From an uncultured Paracoccaceae bacterium (GTDB lineage Bacteria; Pseudomonadota; Alphaproteobacteria; Rhodobacterales; Rhodobacteraceae): a stretch of DNA of 64,000 bases. The DNA is taken from contig CALDUK010000001.1 in the NCBI GenBank assembly GCA_937924905.1, forward strand, positions 62,001 through 126,000, given 5' to 3'. The notes below the pieces were generated by a model. It made no database searches. It was not told where the DNA came from and saw only the letters and a program-made list of their open reading frames with translations. Both the position numbers and the translations under genes were made by a program. The number at the start of each line of letters is the position of its first letter. Position 1 is the first letter of the stretch. This document shows, one piece after another, positions 45,165 through 54,677 of this stretch.

Positions 45165-46460
45165 CTACACGAAGCGGTTGACGATATTTTCAAGAATTTC
45201 CTGACGCCCTGAGCGTGGTTCTGGGTTGATGCCGTCGGCTTCGACCTGGGCGGCGATGCTGGCAAAATCGCTTTCCATCAACGATTTTCCGCTCGGACTG
45301 TCCCAGCCGGCATAGCGTTCGGCGCGCATGTTTTCGAGCGTCCCGTCTTCGTGCATCGCAACAGCGGCCTTGAAGCCGCGCGCGCAGATGTCCATTGCGC
45401 CGGCGTGGGCAGCAATCAGATCAACCGGGTCCAGAGACTGACGGCGCAGTTTGGCGTCAAAGTTTGTGCCGCCAGTGGTGAAACCGCCGGCCTTGATCAC
45501 TTCGTAATAGGCAAGCGCGACCTCGGGCACGTTGTTGGGAAACTGGTCGGTGTCCCAGCCGGATTGATAGTCGTTGCGGTTCATGTCGATGGACCCGAAG
45601 ATGCCCAGCGACGCGGCCAGCGCCAGTTCGTGTTCGAACGAATGGCCAGCCAAAATGGCGTGGCCCTGTTCGATGTTCATCTGCACTTCGCCTTCCAGCC
45701 CAAATTCCTTGAGAAACCCGTAAACCGTGGCGACGTCGAAATCATATTGGTGCTTGGACGGTTCCTGCGGTTTGGGTTCGACCAGAATTGCGCCTTTGAA
45801 ACCAATCTTGTGTTTGTATTCCACAGCCATTTGCAAGAACCGGCCCGCCTGTTGGCGTTCGCGTTTCAGGTCAGTGTTCAGAAGCGTTTCATAGCCTTCG
45901 CGCCCCCCCCAGAGCACATAGTTCTGACCGCCCAATTTCAGCGTAGCGTCCATGCAGGCCTTTACTGTTGCGGCGGACCACGCGAAGACGTCCGGGTCGG
46001 GGTTCGTGGCGGCGCCTGACATAAAGCGACGATGGCTGAACAGATTGGCCGTACCCCACAGCAGCTTGGTTTTCGACGTTTCCATTTTGGCCGCGAAATA
46101 GTCGATGATGTCTTCGAAGTTGCGTTTGCTTTCGGCGAAGGTATCGCCTTCGGGACGAATGTCGGCGTCGTGCCAGCAGAAAAACGGGACGTTCAAAAGA
46201 TCGAACATCTCGAATGCGACATCGGCCTTAAGCTTTGCCAAATCCATCGTGTCACCAAACCACGGGCGCTGGAATGTTTCGGCGCCGAACGGATCACCAC
46301 CGGGCCAGGCGAAGGAATGCCAATAGGCGACGCCGAAGCGCAGGTGATCTTCCATACGCTTGCCCATGATTTCTTCGTCCGGATTATAGTGGCGAAATGC
46401 CAGATCGGTGCTGTCAGGGGCATAGGCCAGCGGCGAGAGGTCTTTGAAAAAATTGGTCAT
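45165..46460 (-). CDS. xylA: Xylose isomerase
   Basis: A 431-residue class II xylose isomerase. [20 protein letters not shown] near residue 50 and [13 protein letters not shown] near residue 95 hold the catalytic His-Asp pair. Metal ligands are in [39 protein letters not shown] and [20 protein letters not shown], the last carrying the three Asp residues; [18 protein letters not shown] follows. It converts xylose to xylulose and, like other members, may accept other aldoses. No xylulokinase gene is in the operon. Its ATG overlaps the stop of the upstream regulator (ATGA at 46457-46460). Confidence 0.97.
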   Translation of the reverse strand: MTNFFKDLSPLAYAPDSTDLAFRHYNPDEEIMGKRMEDHLRFGVAYWHSFAWPGGDPFGAETFQRPWFGDTMDLAKLKADVAFEMFDLLNVPFFCWHDADIRPEGDTFAESKRNFEDIIDYFAAKMETSKTKLLWGTANLFSHRRFMSGAATNPDPDVFAWSAATVKACMDATLKLGGQNYVLWGGREGYETLLNTDLKRERQQAGRFLQMAVEYKHKIGFKGAILVEPKPQEPSKHQYDFDVATVYGFLKEFGLEGEVQMNIEQGHAILAGHSFEHELALAASLGIFGSIDMNRNDYQSGWDTDQFPNNVPEVALAYYEVIKAGGFTTGGTNFDAKLRRQSLDPVDLIAAHAGAMDICARGFKAAVAMHEDGTLENMRAERYAGWDSPSGKSLMESDFASIAAQVEADGINPEPRSGRQEILENIVNRFV

Positions 46461-47518
46461 GTGGTCTGAGTTTCCATTGCGGGTTTGAATGTTTCTGCAG
46501 GCAGGTTGTCCCGCACGTAGATGGTCGGCACGAGGTCAGGCATCGGCGGGAGTTCCCGCTCGTCGATTAACGCGCGCAGCAGGGCAAAGGCGCGGTTGAC
46601 CTCAACATCGGGGCGTTGGTCAATCACCAGGTCGATGTGATTGTCGATCAGTGCCTGCTTGGAATGCGCCACCAATTCGTGAACCACGCAAAACGGTCGG
46701 CTGCTGGTCGTCTCGCGGATGGCTTCGATCAATCCGACATTGCCGGCCCCAACGTTATAAAACGCGCTGACCGGGCGTTCCGCCCGCAAGGCGTGACGGG
46801 CGGCGTCGCGCAATACGGTCGGGTCGTCCTTTGTCAAAATCGGGTCAAGAACGGTCATTTGGGGGTAATCTGCCGCGATCACATCGCGAAACCCTTGCAA
46901 ACGTTCTGCGTGGTCACGCGCATCAAGAGAACCTACAAAGGTCTGAATCTCTCCGCCCCGGTCCCTGTTCCCCAGTCCCGTCATGCGTGCAGCCGTACGG
47001 CCCGCCACAGAATTGTCGATTCCGATGTAGGCCGATCTGAATTCCTTTGGCAGGTCTGACACCAATCCAATGACTTTCACGCCACGGGCACGCAGATCAG
47101 CAAGAGGCTGTTCCAGCGCGCCACTTTGCAAGCCGACAATAGCGACACCATCAAAGTCATAGCCTGTCAGTTGCCCGATACACGAGTGTAATGCATCGAC
47201 CGAAAAAGCGGGCACGTCGACAATGTCGACAGTAACGCTGTCCACCCTTACATGGCGCGCCGTTTGCAGTATCTGTTCACGCACGCGCAGAAAGAATGCG
47301 TTCGATCCGGTCGGAATAAGAAAAGCAAGGCGATAGACGTGTTTGCGCGACAGATTTGCTGCCGCGATATTGCGCACATAGCCTAGTCTGGCAACAGCAT
47401 CGTGCACTTTGTCGATCGACTTCTGCGCAACATTTCCGCGTTTGTTGACGACGCGGTCTGCTGTCGCGTAGCTGACGCCAGCAGCATGGGCAACGTCACT
47501 TAAAGTTGCTCCTGACAC
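46457..47518 (-). CDS. LacI-family transcriptional regulator of the sugar operon
   Basis: A 353-residue repressor-type protein. The N-terminal helix-turn-helix is [20 protein letters not shown], then [20 protein letters not shown] and the hinge [15 protein letters not shown]; the sensor domain follows the RbsB-like fold ([30 protein letters not shown]). I chose the GTG at 47518 because AAGGGGGG lies just upstream. It is the first gene of the operon and overlaps xylA by four bases, so it probably controls its own expression together with xylA and the transporter; the tandem repeats at 47586-47622 are candidate sites. The inducer is unknown. Confidence 0.9.
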   Translation of the reverse strand: MSGATLSDVAHAAGVSYATADRVVNKRGNVAQKSIDKVHDAVARLGYVRNIAAANLSRKHVYRLAFLIPTGSNAFFLRVREQILQTARHVRVDSVTVDIVDVPAFSVDALHSCIGQLTGYDFDGVAIVGLQSGALEQPLADLRARGVKVIGLVSDLPKEFRSAYIGIDNSVAGRTAARMTGLGNRDRGGEIQTFVGSLDARDHAERLQGFRDVIAADYPQMTVLDPILTKDDPTVLRDAARHALRAERPVSAFYNVGAGNVGLIEAIRETTSSRPFCVVHELVAHSKQALIDNHIDLVIDQRPDVEVNRAFALLRALIDERELPPMPDLVPTIYVRDNLPAETFKPAMETQTT

Positions 47519-47818
47519 AGTCCCCCCTTGCTGCGGTGGTCCCTCCCTCACCGCGTGAATCTGAGCCTAGTGACACACTCTGCAAGACGTCAATCATTTT
47601 TTGATAGACCTCAATCATTTTTCTTTTTCGCCCGCATCGGACGTGTCGATCGTCAAGGTTTTCAGAAGTATCGCGCAACTGGCCACCGCTCGAAACCGAA
47701 GGCCTCATGAGCACGCCGCGCAGGTTGATTACCTGGAAATACGTCATTCCAGCATATCTTCGTTGATCTATACGCAATGAGTTGCGTGGCAATTCTCGGA
47801 AGATCGTATTGAAGGTAC
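47519..47818. other. Control region upstream of the sugar operon
   Basis: 300 bases without a credible gene. It holds the two 16-bp direct repeats at 47586-47622 and, on the minus strand, a possible -35 (TTGACG, 47588-47593) with a weak -10 (TAGGCT, 47564-47569). The part beyond 47640 shows nothing I can assign; a short TACGCAATGAGTTGCGTGG stretch near 47772 contains a small inverted repeat (ACGCAA/TTGCGT). Confidence 0.45.
47586..47622 (-). promoter_or_regulatory. Two 16-bp direct repeats, 21 bp apart (candidate operators)
   Basis: GACGTCAATCATTTTT (47586-47601) and GACCTCAATCATTTTT (47607-47622) differ at one base and start 21 bp apart, two turns of the helix. The first overlaps a possible -35 box TTGACG of the operon promoter, so a bound protein could block or recruit polymerase. 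Which protein binds is not known; the LacI-type regulator would usually use a palindrome, which these are not. Confidence 0.55.
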
Positions 47819-49090
47819 CTATGTCACATTCTGCAGATACTGCTTCAAAGCAGCATTAGTGATAATTTTGGGCAGGCGTTCAAACGCCTCTTCGGCCAGT
47901 CGCGTTCGCAGATCAGAATTCCCCAGAAGGGTCACAAGCTCGCGCACAAATTCATCGACGTCCGCGGTTTGAACAACAGTGCCATCCAGAGTGTCCCCAT
48001 AGCCATTCAGGGCGCCAGGCAAGACGATGGTTGGCATTTTGAGCGCCATGTATTCTAGAACTTTGATTGACACGCCACTTTCCAAAGCAGTCGGCGCGAG
48101 CCCAATAGACTGTGTCCCGCCAATTTCGGTCAGATCGTCGACGATGCCCAAAATTTTTATTCCGCGCGACGCACGCATCTCTTCGGGCACAAGATTGCCG
48201 ATTGTGCCCGCGATCCAAAGTTCTGCCGTGGGCGCAGCCTGATGCACTTTAGGCCAAATTTTTTCGAGTAAGAGGGTAAGCGCTGCGACGTTTCCCCCAT
48301 GACGCACACCAAGAAAAACCGCGCGGGCTGGTCCCGGCCGAGGAGTTCCAACCATGGGAACATTCACCATCGGTTGCATCCAAATATGCGTCGTGCTCGG
48401 GATGACTTTCTGCATCGCGTCAAGCTCGCTGACCGAGGCATGAAACAACGTATCGGCATGTCGACAGCGTGCTGCTTCGTCCCCAATCGAAATGTCGATG
48501 TGATCCGGCGATTTGCCAGCCCTTTTGAACGTTTCAGCGCGCAGCGAAAAAAGATCATGCAAAAGCACGGCCTTCGACTTTGCTTTGGCGTATCGCAGGA
48601 CCGGAGCGATGGCGCTATATTCGGCCACCGCAAGTGTCATTGGCGCGTCCCCTACATGCTGCTCAAGTGCGGCGTCTTCCCAAGCGTCCAATTCGTACCC
48701 CAGTAGGCTTTTCGGTTTGTCATCTTTGCGCCCGGCCAACCGGTTCTTGGCCCAAAAGCCAACGCGTCGCAAAAGCCGAAACCAAACGTTGGGGCGTGTT
48801 GAGACATAGAGAGATCCAAAGCGCATTGTGCTTGGCCATTTGATCTCGTCCACCAACGGATGAAAGTCCGAATGAATACGTGCCCAGGCCAAATTGGCAA
48901 AACTGCGCGAGGGTGCAAACACAAGCCGGTTGCGATAGCCCATCTCGGAAGTGTAAGTCAAAAAGGCCTTAAGATAGACAGAGTTCCCGCTTTTTGCCTC
49001 GTCAAGTCGGCGGGCAACGATGACGGTGGCGGTCTTGTCACGTGGATTGGCGTCGTTTCCCTGGGCCGTGTTGTCAGCTTGGTGCATCAT
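47819..49090 (-). CDS. Glycosyltransferase (GT-B, family 4-like)
   Basis: A 423-residue protein with a GT-B C-terminal domain: RAVFLGVRHGGNVAALTLLL near residue 263, AELWIAGTIGNLVPEEMRAS near residue 295, and GLAPTALESGVSIKVLEYMA near residue 335, the donor-binding E-x7-E region. The N-terminal acceptor domain begins with TATVIVARRLDEAKSGNSVY. It should act in the cytoplasm on a surface glycan. The ATG at 49090 overlaps the stop of the upstream sulfotransferase gene. It belongs to the accessory island at 47819-55246. Confidence 0.82.
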   Translation of the reverse strand: MMHQADNTAQGNDANPRDKTATVIVARRLDEAKSGNSVYLKAFLTYTSEMGYRNRLVFAPSRSFANLAWARIHSDFHPLVDEIKWPSTMRFGSLYVSTRPNVWFRLLRRVGFWAKNRLAGRKDDKPKSLLGYELDAWEDAALEQHVGDAPMTLAVAEYSAIAPVLRYAKAKSKAVLLHDLFSLRAETFKRAGKSPDHIDISIGDEAARCRHADTLFHASVSELDAMQKVIPSTTHIWMQPMVNVPMVGTPRPGPARAVFLGVRHGGNVAALTLLLEKIWPKVHQAAPTAELWIAGTIGNLVPEEMRASRGIKILGIVDDLTEIGGTQSIGLAPTALESGVSIKVLEYMALKMPTIVLPGALNGYGDTLDGTVVQTADVDEFVRELVTLLGNSDLRTRLAEEAFERLPKIITNAALKQYLQNVT

Positions 49091-49911
49091 GAAAAGAAAG
49101 CACGCGCGCGGTTGTAGACCTCGCTGTCAGATTGGCACATCAGTCGCATTTGTGTGAGGACGTCTTCGTCAATATCCGGGGCAGCAACGGTGCCTGAGCG
49201 CGAATGCCCGAGCGAAAAACGTTTGCCAGAAATCTCGCTGACACGATCTTCAAAGGGAGCAAGATCGTCGATGAATCCAATAGTGTCGAATTTCTCTAGA
49301 TTGGACAGCGCCAGTGATTTGGCATCGTCGCCCTGCGGCAGCGCTGTCCCGTCCCATCCTGCCAGATACCGAGTGATCATGGTCGCGTGCTTTTCAGCCA
49401 TCGGCGTCTTCAAGTAGGCATCCAAAGGTAAATCAACAAAGCCCGAACGACACTCTTCGCGGTAGTGCGAAACCATACGCGATACTGGTTCGCGCAAAAT
49501 GGTGACCCATGCATAACGGTCGGAAAAGGATTGGTAGCTCGTTGGATCAAAAAGAAAATGCCCGCCCACATAGTCATGCCCCATGTCCATTGAAACCGAC
49601 GCCATCTGACGTCGCAAAGCATAGACCTTTTTGCTCTCTACACCGTCATCGTGATAGCGCGCTTCGTCGAACTTTCCGATTTCGGACAGAGATACGGCAC
49701 GTCGGGTTTCCCCAACCGGGATCCAGGTTGAGCGATGCATCAGCGGTACAAGATTCATAAAGGCGATGGCCACCGAGTTGCCCCCGCACTTTGGCACATG
49801 CACATAACAGAACTTTTTTCGCGGTGCGCCGAATGGCGTTCGGGCCAATCGAATTGCGAACCGGGCGATTTTTTTTGACGGAGTAAAGTCGGGATTTCCA
49901 GTTTTTTGCAT
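49087..49911 (-). CDS. Sulfotransferase family 2 (PAPS-dependent)
   Basis: A 274-residue enzyme. KFCYVHVPKCGGNSVAIAFM near residue 32 is the 5'-phosphosulfate-binding loop, and YAWVTILREPVSRMVSHYRE near residue 130 is the 3'-phosphate motif with the usual Arg and Ser. This type sulfates sugars in eukaryotic glycans; bacterial homologues sit in polysaccharide loci. I chose the ATG at 49911 (MQKTGNPDF); the frame stays open to 50061 but the extra N-terminus is Cys/Trp-rich and unlike the family. It is coupled to the glycosyltransferase at 47819 by a 4-base overlap. With the sulfotransferase at 1-628 it makes a second sulfation step in the window. Confidence 0.85.
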   Translation of the reverse strand: MQKTGNPDFTPSKKIARFAIRLARTPFGAPRKKFCYVHVPKCGGNSVAIAFMNLVPLMHRSTWIPVGETRRAVSLSEIGKFDEARYHDDGVESKKVYALRRQMASVSMDMGHDYVGGHFLFDPTSYQSFSDRYAWVTILREPVSRMVSHYREECRSGFVDLPLDAYLKTPMAEKHATMITRYLAGWDGTALPQGDDAKSLALSNLEKFDTIGFIDDLAPFEDRVSEISGKRFSLGHSRSGTVAAPDIDEDVLTQMRLMCQSDSEVYNRARAFFS

Positions 49912-50103
49912 CAAGAAAGCACACCAAAATACGTCTGTTCCTGCGTAATACAGGTTTGATTGCCATATCTTTGCAGAACACCAAAAGCGACACACGATAC
50001 AATCGGCGGAATCGTTACTCGTGGTGCGCCCAAGCCGCGCCAAGACTGGCTGGTTGGGCAATTGGATTTAATACGATTCTCCATTGAGTGCTCCAAAGAG
50101 CGC

Positions 50104-51291
50104 TCACGCTCGTTGCAATGCCTTGATAACGTCAGCTTCATCTTGCTCAAAATCCAAACGATCGCGCGATAATAGGTCATTTGACATTGCAATGGCTGCC
50201 TCCGGCCAATTTTTTGCAAGGCAGTCCTTTAATCCGGCAGGCGTTGGTTCGCGCAGTACAAACCCCAATTTATTCAGGTACACATAACGCCCTGTCTCTG
50301 TAGTTTCCAGAGCAATTGAAGGGCATCCGTTCCAAGATGCCTCATAAATGCGGTTGGGTAGCAGCCAGTCAGAATTCCCTCCTTGCTGCCACATATCTTG
50401 CGACCAAACGAAATCACAATCGTTATAAATTTCAGTAAGACCAATCGGATAGTCATAGGCGCCAGTGTAGTCCACATTTGGATGCGCGGCGACGCGTTCG
50501 TGGAAATCACGCACCATGTGTTCGTGAACGATGCCCGCCATACGAATTTTCACGCCTGCGCCCATTTCAGCCGCCAAACCGAGCAGCAAGTCGAAACTTG
50601 GCTGACAGCGCAACGTACCCACCCAACCAATGACTGGCACGGAATCACGGGGTCTTGGTTGTCGCTCAACTGGCCGCGCTGGGGCATCTTTACCGAAACT
50701 GATCTTGTTTTCGATCAGGGCTGATGCCCCGTAGTATTTTTGTTGTGGTTCAAAGTAGCTTCGCGTGAATGCGGGCGAAGACACGATCAAAAGGTCAATC
50801 CGCCGAAGCAGAAAGCGTTCGGCGGCGCGCATGCCCCGTCCGATGAAATCGTTGCGCGTGAACAGATAGTGAATATCAAGACATTCGTAGACCAGCTTTG
50901 GTCCTGGGTTTTTTGCACCGGAAAAAAGGCGGCTGAGCCAGGCAACCAAAAGCAAGTCAAAGTTGCGCGCCCAAAGAACATCGCTTTCGCGGACCTTGGC
51001 CCGATGACCTAGCATCGTCTTGACCGATCGAAAGACCGCCATAAGGCGAGACAACATTTTTGCATTGCCTGTCTTGGCAAGCTCGATATTGGGCCAGTCC
51101 GGTACAAAATCCTTATTCATGTTATCGCGCCGCATCGCTGCGGACGACACGTCAAAGCCAGCGGCTTGCATAAGACGTATGCGCCGGATCTGCGAGGCCT
51201 CGGTAATGTCGAAGCCAAATACAAGCAGTGTTGTCACGTCATTACTCACACTTTTAGTTGACGGCGCCAAAGAGCTATACACCTTGTCCAA
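50104..51291 (-). CDS. Glycosyltransferase (GT-B type)
   Basis: A 395-residue GT-B-like protein. The C-terminal half has VPVIGWVGTLRCQPSFDLLL near residue 215, VKIRMAGIVHEHMVRDFHER near residue 245, and LPNRIYEASWNGCPSIALET near residue 320, the usual donor-binding layout. The N-terminal half has LLVFGFDITEASQIRRIRLM and KLVYECLDIHYLFTRNDFIG. The start is a TTG at 51291; a GTG several codons later (before SNDVTTLLVF) is an alternative. It is in the accessory island, 192 bases upstream of the sulfotransferase start, and its neighbours suggest polysaccharide synthesis. Confidence 0.78.
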   Translation of the reverse strand: MDKVYSSLAPSTKSVSNDVTTLLVFGFDITEASQIRRIRLMQAAGFDVSSAAMRRDNMNKDFVPDWPNIELAKTGNAKMLSRLMAVFRSVKTMLGHRAKVRESDVLWARNFDLLLVAWLSRLFSGAKNPGPKLVYECLDIHYLFTRNDFIGRGMRAAERFLLRRIDLLIVSSPAFTRSYFEPQQKYYGASALIENKISFGKDAPARPVERQPRPRDSVPVIGWVGTLRCQPSFDLLLGLAAEMGAGVKIRMAGIVHEHMVRDFHERVAAHPNVDYTGAYDYPIGLTEIYNDCDFVWSQDMWQQGGNSDWLLPNRIYEASWNGCPSIALETTETGRYVYLNKLGFVLREPTPAGLKDCLAKNWPEAAIAMSNDLLSRDRLDFEQDEADVIKALQRA

Positions 51292-51578
51292 ACGTACTGA
51301 CTAAACTCACGCATCTCAGGCTTCGCGTTCGACCGAAACTCGAAACAATTCGGCCAAACTTGGGGCGTTGGGGTAATATGAAAGTATTGTTTACTCAAGG
51401 TTTTTTGGGCTGTCTCTATGATTTGTGCGAAATTTTCTCGTCATCACAACAAAATGGGCATTCATTCTGTTGATTATATGTGTGCTCAGGGCGGGCACTG
51501 CGGATTAAAGATGGGCTAACGACGCAAAGCTGTCGGGAGCTACTGCTTTGTTTTAACGTTGCGGCAGGCATCGAAGCA
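51292..51578. other. A/T-rich gap between flippase and glycosyltransferase genes
   Basis: 287 bases with no credible gene. The middle (about 51380-51480) is clearly richer in A/T than the rest of the window. On the minus strand TTGTG and CACAA flank 17 bases near 51425-51455, a possible operator for the glycosyltransferase gene that starts at 51291. No confident -10/-35 pair was found. Confidence 0.35.
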
Positions 51579-52916
51579 TCAGCCCGCGTTGCGACGAAAT
51601 GCAGTAAGTGCCCATTTCAGTGCCGAAACCACAGATATGTCGCGCCCTTGCGACAAACGCACGTAGACCATACCAACTATCGCCCAGATTCCCCAAGCCG
51701 ATGAAAACGCCCATGCAGCGCCCAAAGCGCCATAGATTGGTCCAAGCAAAAGCGTCAGCGCGCACATTGTCGCGACCGACACCAACGCAAAGATGGGCAG
51801 CATGTAATACCCCTGCCCCAACGACATAAAGGCGGCCGAGGGCCCGCAAAGCACAAGCAAAATCGTTTCTAACGTAAGGATGACAAGCACTGTTCCTCCT
51901 GCCGCCAGTTCGGGTGAGAAGAAGTTCATAATCTCGGAACCGAACAGCTGTAAAACGAGTGCCATAAGCATGACGGGACAAATTTTGAGCAACGTGCTGA
52001 CCGCCAGCAGCTTGTCAATTTCAGCCTTGTCGTTCAACGCGATGGCCGCCCCAAGACGCGACATGAACACCTGATTGATTGCAACAACTCCAAAACGCAG
52101 AAACGCCGTAAGTTTCAAGGCGATAGCTAAAATGGCAACATCCTGCGATGTCAGAACCGTAACCGAAAGCGCGCTGATGATGTCTCGCGAAAAATCGGTC
52201 AAAAGCGCTGGCACGGCCAGGAAACCGCCGGTGATCATCCAATCGCGCCGCATGGTAAAATCAGGCTTGACCCGGCTGACCCGGCTGCGCAATGGCTGAA
52301 CCAAGCGCCATTGAAGCACCGTCACACTGACAATGCAGACAACATAAATTCCCATAAACATCAGTAGGTTGAATTGGGGAAACAGAAGCGTCGCCAGAAA
52401 GACGCCCGTCAATTGCAAAACTTGTAACAGCAGAAGTTGGGGAAATGATGCCGGAATTGGCCGTCCATCTGCTAGCGTGTGGGACGACAAAACCCGCAAA
52501 TTAGCCATAATGGGTGCGACTGCTCCTATAAAAAGCAGACGTTCAGCCAGATACTCCTCGGTGGATGCAGCAAAATGCAACGCTGCTGCCCAAAACCCAA
52601 CCAGCCAAAGAACACCAAGAACGTTGGTTAGCCGCATCGAAAAATCTGTGAAACCTTTGACCTCGGTCAAATCGTCTACCGCAAGGCGTCGCGAGATGAC
52701 GCGTACACTTGCGGCATCCACCCCAAGCGTCAGAAATATAGTCGCGACAATCGCCATCGACACGGTCGACCAGGCCACAGCCAATTGATCTGCACCCAGG
52801 TTCCGGGCAAGGATCAAATTGAGGATGATTGCCGCAAATGCCCCAATCAGACGCAACCCAACCATGGCTACGCTCGAGCGATAGCTTTGCAGAACTTGCA
52901 AAAAAATGGATTTCAA
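51579..52916 (-). CDS. Polysaccharide flippase (Wzx/MATE-like, oligosaccharide exporter)
   Basis: A 445-residue integral membrane protein with about twelve to fourteen hydrophobic segments. The N-terminus SYRSSVAMVGLRLIGAFAAI and LARNLGADQLAVAWSTVSMA match the polysaccharide_synt family, which flips lipid-linked repeat units from the cytoplasmic to the periplasmic face. The start is TTG at 52916 with a GGA ribosome-binding sequence. It gives the island its own export step. No Wzy-type polymerase is recognised nearby. Confidence 0.85.
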   Translation of the reverse strand: MKSIFLQVLQSYRSSVAMVGLRLIGAFAAIILNLILARNLGADQLAVAWSTVSMAIVATIFLTLGVDAASVRVISRRLAVDDLTEVKGFTDFSMRLTNVLGVLWLVGFWAAALHFAASTEEYLAERLLFIGAVAPIMANLRVLSSHTLADGRPIPASFPQLLLLQVLQLTGVFLATLLFPQFNLLMFMGIYVVCIVSVTVLQWRLVQPLRSRVSRVKPDFTMRRDWMITGGFLAVPALLTDFSRDIISALSVTVLTSQDVAILAIALKLTAFLRFGVVAINQVFMSRLGAAIALNDKAEIDKLLAVSTLLKICPVMLMALVLQLFGSEIMNFFSPELAAGGTVLVILTLETILLVLCGPSAAFMSLGQGYYMLPIFALVSVATMCALTLLLGPIYGALGAAWAFSSAWGIWAIVGMVYVRLSQGRDISVVSALKWALTAFRRNAG

Positions 52917-53158
52917 ATTCGCATCCGTTCACTCGTCTTTTGGTGTTAGACGCTTCGCTACATTGGCCTACATCGGACATTCGGTATGCGTCCAGCGTAC
53001 AAACATATAGGCAGACAATTCTGGAGGTGTGAAATCTCCAAACTACAAGTGTCTTTCGGCAGAGGTCTGCCGCCTGATTTATGGTTTATTCCCGATCTTT
53101 TGCGTTGATAGAGACCGCGGTGACCCAATGTTCTCGCTTCATGCAGTGGGGTGACCTT
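52917..53158. other. Gap between alkaline-phosphatase-like and flippase genes
   Basis: 242 bases without a supported gene. A small perfect hairpin, CGGCAG-AGGT-CTGCCG, lies near 53058-53073; it has no T-run. Nothing else stands out. Confidence 0.35.
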
Positions 53159-54550
53159 TTAGGCTGGCACTGGTGACTCTTCGAGCCGATGCAAGTCTGC
53201 GTCGGACGTCAACATGAAGTCTGGCACAGGCGTATCAAACTCGTTGAGAATTGCCGGCGCAACATGCACGAGCGGTATCTTTTGTTCTACGATTCTGTGC
53301 TTGCCATTCCGAACCCAAAAGGCTCCGTCGCAATGATGCCGCCCACTTCGCAACCCGTGGATCATGTAGAATAACTCATCGAAACGCTTTTGGTCGCCGC
53401 TTGAATTGGTGACCGGCTTATCCAAATAGCCGTAGTCCGTGATGCTGCATCCAGAAAACAACTGATTGTCTTCCACTCTGACACTCATCAATTCGTCGCT
53501 GCCTTCGACGTGCAATGCTGCGAGTTTGTCGGCATTCTTGCGCGCTGCCGCAGCATCTTCAAACACCACGTGGAACTGTTCAGCCATCACGGGTTTGACG
53601 TCATACTCATCCGTCACGCCAGCGAATGCCAACAGTTCATCAAAACCTCTGGGACGGAAAGTACACTTTTTAGTGTCCCACGGCTGTTGGCTGAGTGCCG
53701 TTGCAAGGATGATGGTCGAGTCAGGATAGTCGGCCAGTACTTTTCCGATCAACCGATCCATCGATTCATAGCCGTACTGAATGGCACCTTTTAGGCTTGG
53801 GTGATCTTCTTCCGACGGCGGGATTTGAAACGGGTCGGGATCCATGTTTCGCCAGTAATAGTGCTGGAAGTGTGCTGTGCTGTTTGCAAAGAACGTGGCG
53901 AATTGCACATCGAACTTTTTGTTGAGCTGACGAAAGAGATCGTAAGACAAATGCTCAAGCGTGCAGGCTCGCCGCCAATGCACTCCACCGTTGGTCTTTT
54001 TCTCGTCGAGGATCTGCTTGGCCGCATTCCAAGCTGTCGACATCTTCAACCCGTTCTGTGCAAGGAACATTCCGAATTTCGCCATGTCGGCTTTCGTAAA
54101 CGAGTCTTCCCTTGAAGACTCTTGCACCTGCTTGGCAACGGTGTCGTAGAAGGGAGCAAGCCAACTAGGATGTGCCGCCGCTTTCGTATCCCACGGATCG
54201 GGAATGAAGTAGCCGTCTAGCTTCTCATAGTTGGTGTTCATACTACCGAAGATGCCGCAACGCACACCCGCGTCTGAAAGCAGCTGCGCCAACAAAGGCC
54301 CGTCAAACTTTCTACCATCGCCGAGGAGATGGACCTTGTGGTCGTCGTACTGCAAGCCAGAGTGCATCGTGAACCACTGGATCCACGGTTCAAGGTTGGG
54401 CGGATCTTCGTCGGCGTCTGTAATGTAGATCGTCGCATCTTCGTACAACGCTTTGAAGTTAGGCAGCAGCCCCCGACTGATAAAGTCACTAAGGAAACTT
54501 GGGCAGAGTTCGTTAAACTCAAGAAGAACGACTTGCGGTGCATAAGACAT
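53159..54550 (-). CDS. Alkaline-phosphatase-fold protein (phosphodiesterase/sulfatase superfamily)
   Basis: A 463-residue protein without signal peptide. VVLLEFNELCPSFLSDFISR near residue 7 and GLLPNFKALYEDATIYITDA are the metal-binding N-terminus usual in the superfamily, with Glu and Asn where other members have Asp. STAHFQHYYWRNMDPDPFQI near residue 220, and MIHGLRSGRHHCDGAFWVRN near residue 407 (the late G-x-HxxDG-like region) fit an active-site scaffold. Family members hydrolyse or transfer phosphate or sulfate esters. The cytoplasmic location and the polysaccharide island make an enzyme acting on glycans or nucleotide-linked groups thinkable. The substrate is unknown. Confidence 0.7.
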   Translation of the reverse strand: MSYAPQVVLLEFNELCPSFLSDFISRGLLPNFKALYEDATIYITDADEDPPNLEPWIQWFTMHSGLQYDDHKVHLLGDGRKFDGPLLAQLLSDAGVRCGIFGSMNTNYEKLDGYFIPDPWDTKAAAHPSWLAPFYDTVAKQVQESSREDSFTKADMAKFGMFLAQNGLKMSTAWNAAKQILDEKKTNGGVHWRRACTLEHLSYDLFRQLNKKFDVQFATFFANSTAHFQHYYWRNMDPDPFQIPPSEEDHPSLKGAIQYGYESMDRLIGKVLADYPDSTIILATALSQQPWDTKKCTFRPRGFDELLAFAGVTDEYDVKPVMAEQFHVVFEDAAAARKNADKLAALHVEGSDELMSVRVEDNQLFSGCSITDYGYLDKPVTNSSGDQKRFDELFYMIHGLRSGRHHCDGAFWVRNGKHRIVEQKIPLVHVAPAILNEFDTPVPDFMLTSDADLHRLEESPVPA

Positions 54551-54677
54551 ATCGGGAACCCAAAAAAGTAGTTTACTCTCTCAAAAAGAGCAGACGTGGG
54601 ATAGTGCCAACACGTGTTTTGTGCAACTGGAATAATTGCCTCAGGCTCCGCTATTCCGTCAAACTTTTGCCACAATT

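Noticed and set aside
47496-47792. 98-residue minus-strand frame over the sugar-operon control region
   Set aside because: It overlaps the repeats and promoter, lacks any motif, and runs into the regulator start.
49912-50061. 50-residue N-terminal extension of the second sulfotransferase
   Set aside because: The extension is rich in Cys and Trp and unlike the family; the ATG at 49911 gives a normal sulfotransferase start.
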